From Micromonospora sp. ATCC 39149 (lineage in GTDB: Bacteria; Actinomycetota; Actinomycetes; Mycobacteriales; Micromonosporaceae), in assembly GCF_000158815.1 (NCBI RefSeq), contig NZ_GG657738.1, positions 2,168,551 through 2,232,550 of the forward strand: a stretch of 64,000 nucleotides of DNA, written 5' to 3'. The notes under the pieces were generated by a model that was given only the letters and a program-made list of their open reading frames with translations, did not search any database and had not been told where the DNA came from. A program made the position numbers and the translations under genes. Of the stretch, positions 32,536-40,471 are shown one piece after another; within the stretch, counting starts at the first letter, position 1, and each line of letters begins with the position of its first letter.

Positions 32536-33064
32536 GGGGGTGACTCCAATCGGGGGTCGACACCTACCTGGGGGGGTGGGTGTGTGCACCACGTCGAGGC
32601 GCCCGAGAAAGAAAAAGGGGGGACGGCGCACAGGTGAACGGCGCCCGGTCGAGATGTAACGACCGACGGCCGGCCCGCATTCCAGTCGAGCCCGTTGCGG
32701 CGGCTCCAGCCACCCGCCCCGAGGCCCAGCCATGCTGGCGACCACGGGGGATGCTCGGGGGCCCGTCGATCTGCTCGATCGTCTGTCAGGTGTAACGCCC
32801 CCGCCCCCGCCGCGATTCCGCCCCCGGGGTGCCGGCGGTCACCACCACCCACCCCACCAAACCGGACAATCCACCCACAAGGTCAGTTGATCGACTCGGT
32901 GTCGGGGATATGGGGGCATCCCGGGTGCCGGATGCCCCCATATCCCCGACGCGGCGCATCCGGCCCTCGACATGGGCGCATCCGGCCGAAACCGGCGGGA
33001 CGGGGCGGTCTCACGAGCGGGACAGGGGCAGCCGCGCGGGCACCCGCCGAGAGATCATCTCCCG
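32536..33064. other. long non-coding region with possible attenuator and a perfect palindrome
   Basis: About 530 bases lie between the divergent lysozyme-like and deacetylase genes. Reading toward the lysozyme-like gene, a small GGCGC/GCGCC hairpin is followed by CCCCCCTTTTTCTTT (at 32606-32640 on the opposite strand), a possible conditional terminator in a long leader. At 32901-32950 lies the perfect inverted repeat described separately. I cannot recognise a known riboswitch consensus. Confidence 0.4.
32901..32950. repeat. perfect 50-bp inverted repeat (21-bp arms, 8-bp loop)
   Basis: The left arm 32901-32921 starts GTCGGGGATATGGGGG. The right arm 32930-32950 is its exact complement and the loop is CGGGTGCC. 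A second, diverged copy with the same dimensions lies at 9666-9715. Partial arm-like sequence (CGACATGGGCGCATCC) follows near 32970. Confidence 0.9.
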
Positions 33065-34042
33065 GTGCCCGCAAAGAACTCTCGCGTCCCCCTGATGGCG
33101 ACGCTCGCCGCCCTGGCCGGCGTCGCGATCCTCCTCGCCGCCCCCGCACCTCCGGGCGAGCCCGGTCGCACCGCCATCGCCCGGGTGTCCCCGGCGATGC
33201 CCCCCACCGCCGGGGAGGACCGGACGCCCAACCCGACTCCGCCCACGCCCCCATCCGCGCGGCCCGAGGACCCGGTTCGGCCCGACCAGGGCGAACGGCT
33301 CAACCCGCCCAGCACCGGGTCCCCGGCTGCGACGGTCCCGGGAGCGAGCCGCCCCGACCGGCGGCCCCCGGTGGTCGACCACGGCCCGCGCACCGGCGAC
33401 CTGGTGGCGCTGACCTTCGACGCGGACATGACGGACGCGATGCGGTACCAGCTACGCAGCGGTGCGGTGCGGTCGTACGCGAACCTGGCGATCGTCGACC
33501 TGCTGGAGCGCGAGCGGGTGCCGGCCACCTTCTTCCTGACCGGCAAGTGGGTCGAGGAGTACCCCGAGGTGACCCGTCGGCTGGCCGCCAACCCACGCTT
33601 CGAGCTGGCCAACCACACGTACGGCCACCTCGCCTTCACCGCCGACTGCTACCACCTGCCGACCATTCCCCGGCAGCGGATGGCCGCCGACGTGGCCCGG
33701 ACGTTCGACGTGATCGCCCCGTACGGCGGCCGGCAGACCCGGTACTTCCGCTTCCCCGGGCTGTGCCACGACGGCGCGGCACTGGCCGCACTCGCCCCGC
33801 TGGGCGTCACCGTCGTGGACGGGGACGTCATCAGCGGCGACCCGTTCGCGAAGTCCTGGCGGCCGGTCGTCGACGCGGTGCTGTCCCGGGTACGCCCCGG
33901 CTCGATCGTCGTCCTGCACGTCACCGAGGCCAACGCTCCCATGACCGACGAGGCGCTGCCGCACATCCTGGCCGGGCTGGCCGCCCAGGGCCTGAGGCCG
34001 GCACCGCTCTCCGAGGTGCTGGGCGCCACGCCGGCCGGCTGA
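33065..34042 (+). CDS. secreted polysaccharide deacetylase (NodB/CE4)
   Basis: This 325-residue exported protein has a signal peptide in the first 30 residues (KNSRVPLMATLAALAGVAILLAA) when translation starts at the GTG at 33065. An ATG at 33095 would shorten the basic N-region. A Pro-rich linker follows. The NodB domain holds motif 1 LTFDADM, motif 2 HTYGH, motif 3 RFPGL and a final VLHV motif. It probably removes acetyl groups from peptidoglycan or another cell-surface glycan. Confidence 0.88.
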   Translation: MPAKNSRVPLMATLAALAGVAILLAAPAPPGEPGRTAIARVSPAMPPTAGEDRTPNPTPPTPPSARPEDPVRPDQGERLNPPSTGSPAATVPGASRPDRRPPVVDHGPRTGDLVALTFDADMTDAMRYQLRSGAVRSYANLAIVDLLERERVPATFFLTGKWVEEYPEVTRRLAANPRFELANHTYGHLAFTADCYHLPTIPRQRMAADVARTFDVIAPYGGRQTRYFRFPGLCHDGAALAALAPLGVTVVDGDVISGDPFAKSWRPVVDAVLSRVRPGSIVVLHVTEANAPMTDEALPHILAGLAAQGLRPAPLSEVLGATPAG

Positions 34043-34058
34043 CCGAAACAACCGATCA

Positions 34059-34088
34059 CTCACACTAAATCCGACAAAAGCCTAATAT
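34059..34088 (+). promoter_or_regulatory. sigma70-type promoter of the DUF1540 gene
   Basis: TAATAT at 34083-34088 and CTCACA at 34059-34064 have 18-bp spacing in an unusually AT-rich stretch 35-65 bp before the ATG at 34123. Confidence 0.45.
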
Positions 34089-34122
34089 CGGAAGAAGTCT
34101 GCGAGAACCAGAGGAGGTCGCC

Positions 34123-34419
34123 ATGACTACGGCGATGGAGATGCCCCGCGTCCAGGAATGCGTGGTCACGGCCTGCGCCTACAACCACACCAGCGACTGC
34201 CACGCGTTCGCCATCACGATCGGCAGCGCCGACCACGCGCACTGCCACACGTTCGTCGAGATGCCGATCCGGGGTGGCATCGAGGACATGATCGCCCAGG
34301 TCGGTGCCTGTCAGCGCTCGGACTGTCGGCACAACTCCGATCTGGAGTGTCACGCCCCGGCGATCCGCGTCGGCCCGGACAACGACATGGCCGACTGCAT
34401 GACCTACTCCAGCCGCTGA
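34123..34419 (+). CDS. Cys/His-rich DUF1540 protein
   Basis: This 98-residue protein has two Cys-rich modules (ECVVTACAYNHTSDCHAFAITIG and ACQRSDCRHNSDLECHAPAIRVG) separated by a His-containing segment. The spacing C-x4-C-x6-C fits DUF1540, a putative metal-binding domain of unknown function. AGAGGAGG precedes the ATG. The gene stands alone with its own AT-rich promoter and is followed by a terminator-like dispersed repeat. Confidence 0.85.
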   Translation: MTTAMEMPRVQECVVTACAYNHTSDCHAFAITIGSADHAHCHTFVEMPIRGGIEDMIAQVGACQRSDCRHNSDLECHAPAIRVGPDNDMADCMTYSSR

Positions 34420-34443
34420 CGCGGCGTTGCGCGTTGGCGGCTG

Positions 34444-34497
34444 TTAGCAGGGGCCCCTTGTACAACAGAATGCGTTAACAAGGGGCCCCTGCTTACA
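34444..34497. repeat. dispersed hairpin repeat, family R1, copy 2
   Basis: Perfect arms GCAGGGGCCCCTTGT (34447-34461) and complement (34478-34492) surround a loop that reads TGTTAACGCATTCTGTTGTA on the minus strand. It lies between the convergent DUF1540 and ecm genes and could act as their common terminator. Confidence 0.85.
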
Positions 34498-36496
34498 AGC
34501 CGTTGGCGTGGCGGACGACGGTGACCAGGTCGTCGACGATGCCGGTGAGGGCGAAGTCCTTCGGCGTGAAGACGCGGGCCACGCCGGCCGCCCGCAGCGC
34601 GTCGGCGTCGGCGGCCGGGATGATGCCGCCGACCACCACCGGCAGGTCGCCCCGCCCGGCGGCGCGCAGCCCGTCCAGCACGGCCGGCACCGCCGCCAGA
34701 TGCGAGCCGGACAGCACGGAGAGCCCGACCAGATCGACGTCCTCCTCCACGGCGGCGGCGACGATCTGACCGGCGGTGAGTCGGATGCCCTGGTAGATCA
34801 CCTCGAAGCCGGCGTCGCGGGCGCGTACCGCGATCTGCTCGGCGCCGTTGGAGTGCCCGTCCAGGCCGGGCTTGCCGACCAGCAGTCGCAGCCGGCCACT
34901 GCCCAGCTCCCGGGCCGTCGCGGCGACCCGCTCCCGTACGGCGGCGAGGGTCGCGTCGCCGCCCGCCCCGGCACCGCCGGTCAGCCCGGTCGGCGCCCGG
35001 TACTCCCCGAAGACCCGCCGCAGCGCGCCGGCCCACTCGCCGGTGGTCACCCCGACCCGCACGCACTCCAGCGTTGCCGGCATAAGGTTCGCGGTGGTCG
35101 CGGCGTCCGCGCGCAGCCGCCTCAGTGCCGCGTCGACGGCCGCGCCGTCACGCCCGGCCCGCCATCCGCGTACGGCGGCCACGGCCGCCGCCTCCACCGC
35201 CGGGTCGACCTGCTCGATGGACTCCGCGCCGGCCGCGGTCAGCGGCGACGGCTCGGTCTCGGTGAACCGGTTGACGCCCACCACCGTGTCCGCGCCGGAC
35301 TCCACCCGGCGGCGACGCTCGGTCAGCGAGGCGACCAGCGCGCTCTTGAGGTACCCGGACTCGACGGCGGCCACCACGCCGCCCATCCCCAGGACCTTGT
35401 CCAGCTCCACCCGGGCCCCGGTGACGACCTCGTCGACCAGCGCGGTCATCACGTGCGAGCCGGCGAACAGGTCGGGATACTCCAGCAGGTCCGACTCGTA
35501 CGCGAGGACCTGCTGCATCCGCAGCGACCACTGCTGGTCCCAGGGTCGGGGCAGGCCGAGCGCCTCGTTCCAGGCCGGCAGTTGCACGGCGCGGGCGCGG
35601 GCGTCGCGGGACAGGGTGACGCCGAGCATCTCCAGCACGATGCGCTGGATGTTGTTCTCCGGCTGGGCCTCGGTCAGCCCGAGCGAGTTGACCTGCACCC
35701 CGTACCGGAAGCGGCGCTGCCTGCGGTCGGTCACGCCGTACCGCTCGCGGGTGATCTCGTCCCAGAGCGCGCCGAACGCCCGCATCTTGGCGATCTCCTC
35801 GACGAACCGCACACCGGCGTTGACGAAGAACGAGATCCGGGCGACCACGTCGCCCATCCGCTCGGCGGGCACCTGACCGGAGTCGCGTACCGCGTCGAGC
35901 ACGGCGACGGCGGTGGCGAGGGCGAAACCGACCTCCTGCACCGGCGTCGCCCCGGCCTCCTGGAGGTGGTACGAGCAGATGTTCACCGGGTTCCACCGCG
36001 GCATCTCAAGCAGCGTGTACGCGACTACGTCGGCGGTGAGCCGAAGTGACGCCGCCGGCGGGAAGATGTACGTCCCCCGGGACAGGTACTCCTTGATGAT
36101 GTCGTTCTGCGTGGTACCGGCGCAGCGGGCCAGCTCGGCACCCTGCTCCGCGCAGACGCCACGGTAGAGGGCGAGCAGCCACATGGCCGGCGCGTTGATC
36201 GTCATGGACGTGTTCATGTCGGCGAGTGGAATGCCGTCGAAGAGGGCCCGCATGTCGCCGAGGTGGGCCACCGGCACCCCGACCCGGCCGACCTCGCCGG
36301 CGGCCAGCTCGTGGTCGGGGTCGTACCCGGTCTGGGTGGGCAGGTCGAAGGCGACCGACAGGCCGGTCTGCCCCTTGGTCAGGTTGCGGCGGAAGAGGGC
36401 GTTGCTCGCGGCGGCCGAGGAGTGCCCGGCGTATGTCCGCATCACCCACGGGCGGTCGCGCTCGGACAGCCGGCCGGAGGAAGCCTTCTCATCCAT
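34493..36496 (-). CDS. ecm: ethylmalonyl-CoA mutase (MeaA type)
   Basis: This 667-residue adenosylcobalamin-dependent enzyme converts ethylmalonyl-CoA to methylsuccinyl-CoA in the ethylmalonyl-CoA pathway for C2 assimilation. The barrel starts VMRTYAGHSSAAASN and holds GLSVAFDLPTQTGYD and TTQNDIIKEYLSRGTYIFPP. The C-terminal B12 domain has the DxHxxG motif (KPGLDGHSNGAEQIA). RTYAGHS in place of the usual mutase RQYAGF separates it from methylmalonyl- and isobutyryl-CoA mutases. No good ribosome site is seen before the ATG at 36496. It is divergent from the ABC transporter. Confidence 0.92.
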   Translation of the reverse strand: MDEKASSGRLSERDRPWVMRTYAGHSSAAASNALFRRNLTKGQTGLSVAFDLPTQTGYDPDHELAAGEVGRVGVPVAHLGDMRALFDGIPLADMNTSMTINAPAMWLLALYRGVCAEQGAELARCAGTTQNDIIKEYLSRGTYIFPPAASLRLTADVVAYTLLEMPRWNPVNICSYHLQEAGATPVQEVGFALATAVAVLDAVRDSGQVPAERMGDVVARISFFVNAGVRFVEEIAKMRAFGALWDEITRERYGVTDRRQRRFRYGVQVNSLGLTEAQPENNIQRIVLEMLGVTLSRDARARAVQLPAWNEALGLPRPWDQQWSLRMQQVLAYESDLLEYPDLFAGSHVMTALVDEVVTGARVELDKVLGMGGVVAAVESGYLKSALVASLTERRRRVESGADTVVGVNRFTETEPSPLTAAGAESIEQVDPAVEAAAVAAVRGWRAGRDGAAVDAALRRLRADAATTANLMPATLECVRVGVTTGEWAGALRRVFGEYRAPTGLTGGAGAGGDATLAAVRERVAATARELGSGRLRLLVGKPGLDGHSNGAEQIAVRARDAGFEVIYQGIRLTAGQIVAAAVEEDVDLVGLSVLSGSHLAAVPAVLDGLRAAGRGDLPVVVGGIIPAADADALRAAGVARVFTPKDFALTGIVDDLVTVVRHANGL

Positions 36497-36510
36497 GGCC
36501 GGAGTTTAAG

Positions 36511-36524
36511 TTACCGCTCAGTAG
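36511..36524. promoter_or_regulatory. TetR-type operator-like dyad before ecm
   Basis: TTACCGCTCAGTAG is an imperfect dyad (TTAC..GTAG) 15-28 bp upstream of the ecm ATG. It resembles fatty-acid-regulator sites of actinobacteria. No regulator gene adjoins. Confidence 0.3.
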
Positions 36525-36647
36525 AACGAGCTGTGGAAAACCACACAGGTCCATGTCGTGGACGGCGGGGCGCAGAGCACGCGGCGTGGCCGTGACCACC
36601 ACACCCCGGCCGTCCGCCGGCCCCGCCCAGGTCGCACACTTGACGGC

Positions 36648-37553
36648 ATGGATGACGAGCTGGCGATCTCCGTCCGGGGGCTGCGCAAGGCGTACGGCGA
36701 CAACGTCGCGGTGGCAGGCGTGGACCTCGACGTCCGCCGCGGCGAGGTGTTCGCGCTGCTCGGCCCGAACGGCGCGGGCAAGACCACCACGGTGGAGATC
36801 CTGGAGGGCTACCGGCGGCGCGACGCCGGCGAGGTCCGGGTGCTGGGCAGCGACCCCGAGCTTGCCTTCGGGTCGCGACTGCGGGGTTCGCAGGCTCGCT
36901 CCTCGCGCGCCCCAGGGCACCCCGCCCGCGACTGGCGCTCCCGGATCGGCATCGTGCTCCAGGGCACCGGCGAGTTCGACGAGCTGACCGTCATCGAGGT
37001 GGTCCGCCACTTCTCGGGCTTCTATCCCGACGCCGACGACCCGGCGAAGGTCGTCGAGCGGGTCGGCCTGGGCGCGAAGGCGAAGGCCCGCACCCACACC
37101 CTCTCCGGCGGGCAGAAGCGCCGCCTCGACGTGGCCCTCGGCATCGTCGGCCGCCCCGAGCTGCTCTTCCTCGACGAGCCGACCACCGGCTTCGACCCGG
37201 AGGCGCGCCGCGAGTTCTGGGAGCTGATCCGGGACCTGGCCGCCGCCGGCACCACCATCGTGCTGACCACCCACTACCTCGACGAGGCCGAGTCGCTCGC
37301 CGACCGGGTCGGGGTGATCGCCGCAGGTCGGGTGATCGAGGTCGCCCCGCCGAAGCTGCTGGGCAACCGCCAGGACGCGCTCGCGACGGTTTCCTGGCGT
37401 ACCCCCGAGGGGGCGCTGGAGAGCGCGGAGAGCGCGGCGCCGACGGCGCTGGTCGCGGAGCTGGCCGCGCGCTACGGCGGCGAGGTCCCCGGCCTCACGG
37501 TGACCCGGCCGACCCTGGAAGACGTCTACCTGCGGATGATCGGACACCCATGA
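36648..37553 (+). CDS. ABC exporter ATPase (DrrA/CcmA-like) with in-frame element insertion
   Basis: This 301-residue ATP-binding subunit has Walker A GPNGAGKTT (Lys45), signature LSGGQKRRLD, Walker B LLFLDEPTTG and switch TTHYLDEAE. Residues 71-92 (ELAFGSRL through GHP) interrupt the conserved stretch between Walker A and the Q-loop. They are encoded by a dispersed element flanked by a 6-bp direct repeat, and removing them leaves a normal GSDPARDWRSRIGIVLQ. The gene overlaps the permease start by ATGA. CACACT 7 nt before the ATG suggests a leaderless transcript. Confidence 0.9.
   Translation: MDDELAISVRGLRKAYGDNVAVAGVDLDVRRGEVFALLGPNGAGKTTTVEILEGYRRRDAGEVRVLGSDPELAFGSRLRGSQARSSRAPGHPARDWRSRIGIVLQGTGEFDELTVIEVVRHFSGFYPDADDPAKVVERVGLGAKAKARTHTLSGGQKRRLDVALGIVGRPELLFLDEPTTGFDPEARREFWELIRDLAAAGTTIVLTTHYLDEAESLADRVGVIAAGRVIEVAPPKLLGNRQDALATVSWRTPEGALESAESAAPTALVAELAARYGGEVPGLTVTRPTLEDVYLRMIGHP
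36853..36924. repeat. in-frame insertion of element R2 with 6-bp direct repeat
   Basis: ACCCCG at 36853-36858 and 36919-36924 flank an insert whose core GTCGCGACTGCGGGGTTCGC matches the element at 16730 and 26104. The added length is 66 bp, 22 codons. Confidence 0.85.
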
Positions 37554-38398
37554 CGACCACGACGGATCAGGCACCCCCGGCCACCGCCGCCGCACCGGCC
37601 CGGCGGCCGGGCGCGGGCACGCTCGCCCTGCGCCAGGGCCGGCTGGAGATCACCCAGTTCCTGCGCAGCCGGGAGTCCGTCGTGTTCACGATGGGCTTCC
37701 CGATCATCATGATCCTGATCTTCGCGGCGATCTTCAACGACGAGATCGCCCCCGGGGTGAGCTTCACGCAATATTTCATCACCGGCATGATCGCGACCGG
37801 CCTGATGACGGTCAGCTTCCAGAACCTGGGCATCTGGATCCCGATCGAGCGGGACCGGGGGGTGCTCAAGCGGTACCGGGGCACGCCGATGCCGAAGTGG
37901 GTGTGGTTCGCCGGCAAGGTGATCGTGGTGGTGGCGATCGGCGTCGCCGAGACCGCCCTGCTGCTCGCCGTCTCGGTCGCCCTGTTCGACCTGAAGCTGC
38001 CCGGCACGGCCGGGAAGTGGTTCACCTTCGGCTGGGTGTCCGTCCTCGGGGTCACCGCGTGCACCCTGTGCGGCATCGCGATCTCGTCGCTGGCCCGTAC
38101 GGCGCGCAGCGGATCGGCCGTGGTCACCCCGGTCGCCCTGGTGCTCCAGTTCATCTCCGGGGTGTTCTTCGTCTTCACCAACCTACCGTCCTGGATGCAG
38201 CAGGTGGCGGCACTCTTCCCGCTGAAGTGGATGTGCCAGGGGCTGCGGGCGGTGTTCCTGCCGGAGAGCTTCGGCGCCCGGGAACCGGGCGGCTCGTTCG
38301 AGCTGGGCCGGGTCGCCCTCGTCCTCGCCCTGTGGTGCGTGATCGGCCTGGTGCTCTGCCTGACCACCTTCCGCTGGACCACCAAGCGCGACGGCTGA
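37550..38398 (+). CDS. ABC-2 type exporter permease
   Basis: This 282-residue membrane subunit has six hydrophobic segments after an Ala/Pro-rich N-terminus, with ABC-2 features (PIIMILIFAAIF, IERDRGVLKRYRGTPM, FISGVFFVFTNLPSWMQQVAALFPLKW). It pairs with the overlapping ATPase gene to export an unknown compound; related pairs give drug resistance. A family R1 repeat follows the stop. Confidence 0.9.
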   Translation: MTTTTDQAPPATAAAPARRPGAGTLALRQGRLEITQFLRSRESVVFTMGFPIIMILIFAAIFNDEIAPGVSFTQYFITGMIATGLMTVSFQNLGIWIPIERDRGVLKRYRGTPMPKWVWFAGKVIVVVAIGVAETALLLAVSVALFDLKLPGTAGKWFTFGWVSVLGVTACTLCGIAISSLARTARSGSAVVTPVALVLQFISGVFFVFTNLPSWMQQVAALFPLKWMCQGLRAVFLPESFGAREPGGSFELGRVALVLALWCVIGLVLCLTTFRWTTKRDG

Positions 38399-38402
38399 GG
38401 TG

Positions 38403-38453
38403 CAAGGAAGGGCCCCCTGTTAACGCATACGGTAGAGAGGGGTTCCCCTCTCA
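38403..38453. repeat. dispersed hairpin repeat, family R1, copy 3
   Basis: CAAGGAAGGGCCCCCTGTTA, then ACGCATACGGTA, then GAGAGGGGTTCCCCTCTC. It shares the TGTTAACGCAT loop core with the copies at 18570 and 34444; its terminal arm has become a separate GAGAGGGG/CCCCTCTC hairpin. Confidence 0.8.
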
Positions 38454-38537
38454 CCGGCGCTGTCGCGGGCGGGGCTCGGACGGAGGGCTCGCACGCGCGG
38501 GGCGGCCGATGTGGGGCAAAGCTGGGAGACTGTGCCG

Positions 38538-39341
38538 ATGGTGGCGCGACCGACGCGGCGGGCGTTGCTGCTGGCGGGTGCCGGCGCGGCGACGCTTTCC
38601 GTGGGCGGTGGCTTCGCGGCCCGAGAGCTGACCCGTCCGCGCCCCGGGCCGGCCCCCGAACTGCCCGACGCCCCGGCCGGCGACGAGCGGCTGGTCCGGC
38701 GGGAATCGGCGGCCCGGGGCCGTGCCGTCGACTTTTGGACGGCCGTGCCGGCGGGGCACGGCGACGGGCGGGGGCTGCCGGTCTGCCTGGTGCTGCACGG
38801 CGCGTCGGCAACCCCGCGCGACTACGCGCGCTTCGGGCTGGCCCGGTTCCTCACCGACGCGACGCGCCGGGGCACGCCCCCGTTCGTCCTCGCCGGCGCG
38901 ACCGGCGGCCGGCTCTCCTGGCGGCCCTCAGGGGCCGACGACCCGCAGCGGATGGTGCGCGAGGAGCTGCCTGCCTGGTGTGCCGAGCGCGGCTTCGACG
39001 CCGGCCGCGTCGCCGCCTGGGGCTGGTCGATGGGTGGCTTCGGGGCACTGCTGCTCGCCGAGACCTTCCCCGGCTGGCTGCGCGCGGTGGCCGCGTTCTC
39101 CCCGGCCGTACGCGGCGGGGACGCGGTCCTCACCGGCGTGGCACGGCTGCGCGGCACGCCGGTAGGGCTCTGGTGCGGCCGGCAGGACGGCCTGCTGAGC
39201 AAGGTCCGGGCACTGGCCCGCGCGCTGCCCGAGCCCCCGGTGCGCGCCGAGTACGCCGACGGCCGGCACGACTTCACCTACTGGGGCAGGGTCATCCCGG
39301 ACGCCTTCGCCCTGCTGGGCTCGGCCCTCGCCCGTCCCTGA
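38538..39341 (+). CDS. Tat-exported alpha/beta-hydrolase (esterase-like)
   Basis: This 267-residue protein has a twin-arginine-like signal (PTRRALLLAGAGAATLSVGGG). An esterase fold follows with VLHGASATPRDYAR, nucleophile GWSMGGFG and a His in ADGRHDFTYW. It resembles S-formylglutathione-hydrolase or acetylxylan-esterase-like enzymes; the substrate is unknown. GGGAG lies about 11 nt upstream of the ATG. The gene is convergent with hbd. Confidence 0.8.
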   Translation: MVARPTRRALLLAGAGAATLSVGGGFAARELTRPRPGPAPELPDAPAGDERLVRRESAARGRAVDFWTAVPAGHGDGRGLPVCLVLHGASATPRDYARFGLARFLTDATRRGTPPFVLAGATGGRLSWRPSGADDPQRMVREELPAWCAERGFDAGRVAAWGWSMGGFGALLLAETFPGWLRAVAAFSPAVRGGDAVLTGVARLRGTPVGLWCGRQDGLLSKVRALARALPEPPVRAEYADGRHDFTYWGRVIPDAFALLGSALARP

Positions 39342-39400
39342 CGCCACCGGCGGGAGGACGACGGCCGGCGGGCACAGGAGAGCGGCGAAAGGACGACGGC

Positions 39401-39434
39401 CGGCCCCGCGGGCGAACACGCGCCCGCGGGGCCG
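39401..39434. terminator. bidirectional terminator hairpin
   Basis: CGGCCCCGCGGGCG and its exact complement surround AACACG, between the convergent hydrolase and hbd genes. Confidence 0.8.
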
Positions 39435-39440
39435 CACCCG

Positions 39441-40289
39441 TCAGTACGTGTAGAAGCCCTTGCCCGTCTTGCGCCCCAGGTCGCCTGCGGTGACCATGCG
39501 CTGGAGCAGCTCCGGCGGGAAGAACTTCTCGTCGGCGGTGTCGGTGTAGATGTTCCTCGAGGCGTGCATGAGCACGTCGACGCCGGTCAGGTCGGTGGTC
39601 GCCAGCGGGCCCATCGCGTGGCCGAAGCCGAGCCTGCAGGCGGTGTCCAGGTCCTCGGCCGACACGACGCCGGACTCGACGAGCTTGACCGCCTCGACGA
39701 CCAGCGCGGCGATCAGCCGGGTGGTGACGAAGCCGGCGATGTCCCGATTCACCACGACGACGGTCTTGCCGATGCCCTCGGCGAACGCCTTAGCGGTGGC
39801 CAGGACCTCGTCGCTGGTCTTGTAGCCCCGGACCAGCTCGCACAGCTTCATCATCGGCACCGGCGAGAAGAAGTGCGTGCCGACGACCGACTCGGGGCGC
39901 TCGGTCACGGCGGCGATCTGGGTGACCGGAATGGCCGAGGTGTTGGTGGCGAGCACCGCGTCGGCCTTGCAGATCTCATCCAGGGCCCGGAAGACCTCGT
40001 GCTTGATCTCCAGCCGCTCGAAGACCGCCTCGATGACGATGTCCGCGTCGGCCACCGCCTCAAGGTCGGTGGTCGGGGTGATCCGGCCCAACGTGGCCTC
40101 CACCTCGCCGGGTTCGATCTTGCCCTTCTCGGCGAACTTCTCCAGCGACTTCCGGATGCCGGCCAGTCCGCGCCCGGTGGCCGCGTCGTCCAGGTCCCGC
40201 AGCGTCACCTGCCATCCCGCCTGCGCCGCCACCTGGGCGATGCCCGAGCCCATCAGCCCGGCCCCGACGACCGCGAGTCGACCCGCCAT
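39441..40289 (-). CDS. hbd: 3-hydroxybutyryl-CoA dehydrogenase
   Basis: This 282-residue enzyme has the usual single-unit length. Motifs are VVGAGLMGSGIAQVAAQAG (Rossmann), IEAVFERLEIKHEVF, TNTSAIPVTQIA, GTHFFSPVPMMKLCELV and the final GRKTGKGFYTY. It reduces acetoacetyl-CoA to 3-hydroxybutyryl-CoA or the reverse, feeding the ethylmalonyl-CoA pathway or beta-oxidation. GAGGGAG lies 6 nt before the ATG. It is the third HBD unit in the window. Confidence 0.93.
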   Translation of the reverse strand: MAGRLAVVGAGLMGSGIAQVAAQAGWQVTLRDLDDAATGRGLAGIRKSLEKFAEKGKIEPGEVEATLGRITPTTDLEAVADADIVIEAVFERLEIKHEVFRALDEICKADAVLATNTSAIPVTQIAAVTERPESVVGTHFFSPVPMMKLCELVRGYKTSDEVLATAKAFAEGIGKTVVVVNRDIAGFVTTRLIAALVVEAVKLVESGVVSAEDLDTACRLGFGHAMGPLATTDLTGVDVLMHASRNIYTDTADEKFFPPELLQRMVTAGDLGRKTGKGFYTY

Positions 40290-40471
40290 CTGCTTCTCCC
40301 TCGCCTGCTTGGTTGTCTCTCAGCACCCTACTGGCGATACTGAACGACAACTAAGCCGACCGCCGGGCCGGCGGCGGCAACGGGCCACGCCGGACACAGG
40401 GCCACGCCCGCGCTGCACTCAGGCCCCGCCGGACGACACGGGGCCACGCGCCACGCGAGGCCCGCCCGTGC

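Noticed and set aside
34059-34122. Horizontal transfer of the DUF1540 gene because of its AT-rich upstream region
   Set aside because: The coding part has the same GC-rich third positions as its neighbours; only the promoter is AT-rich.
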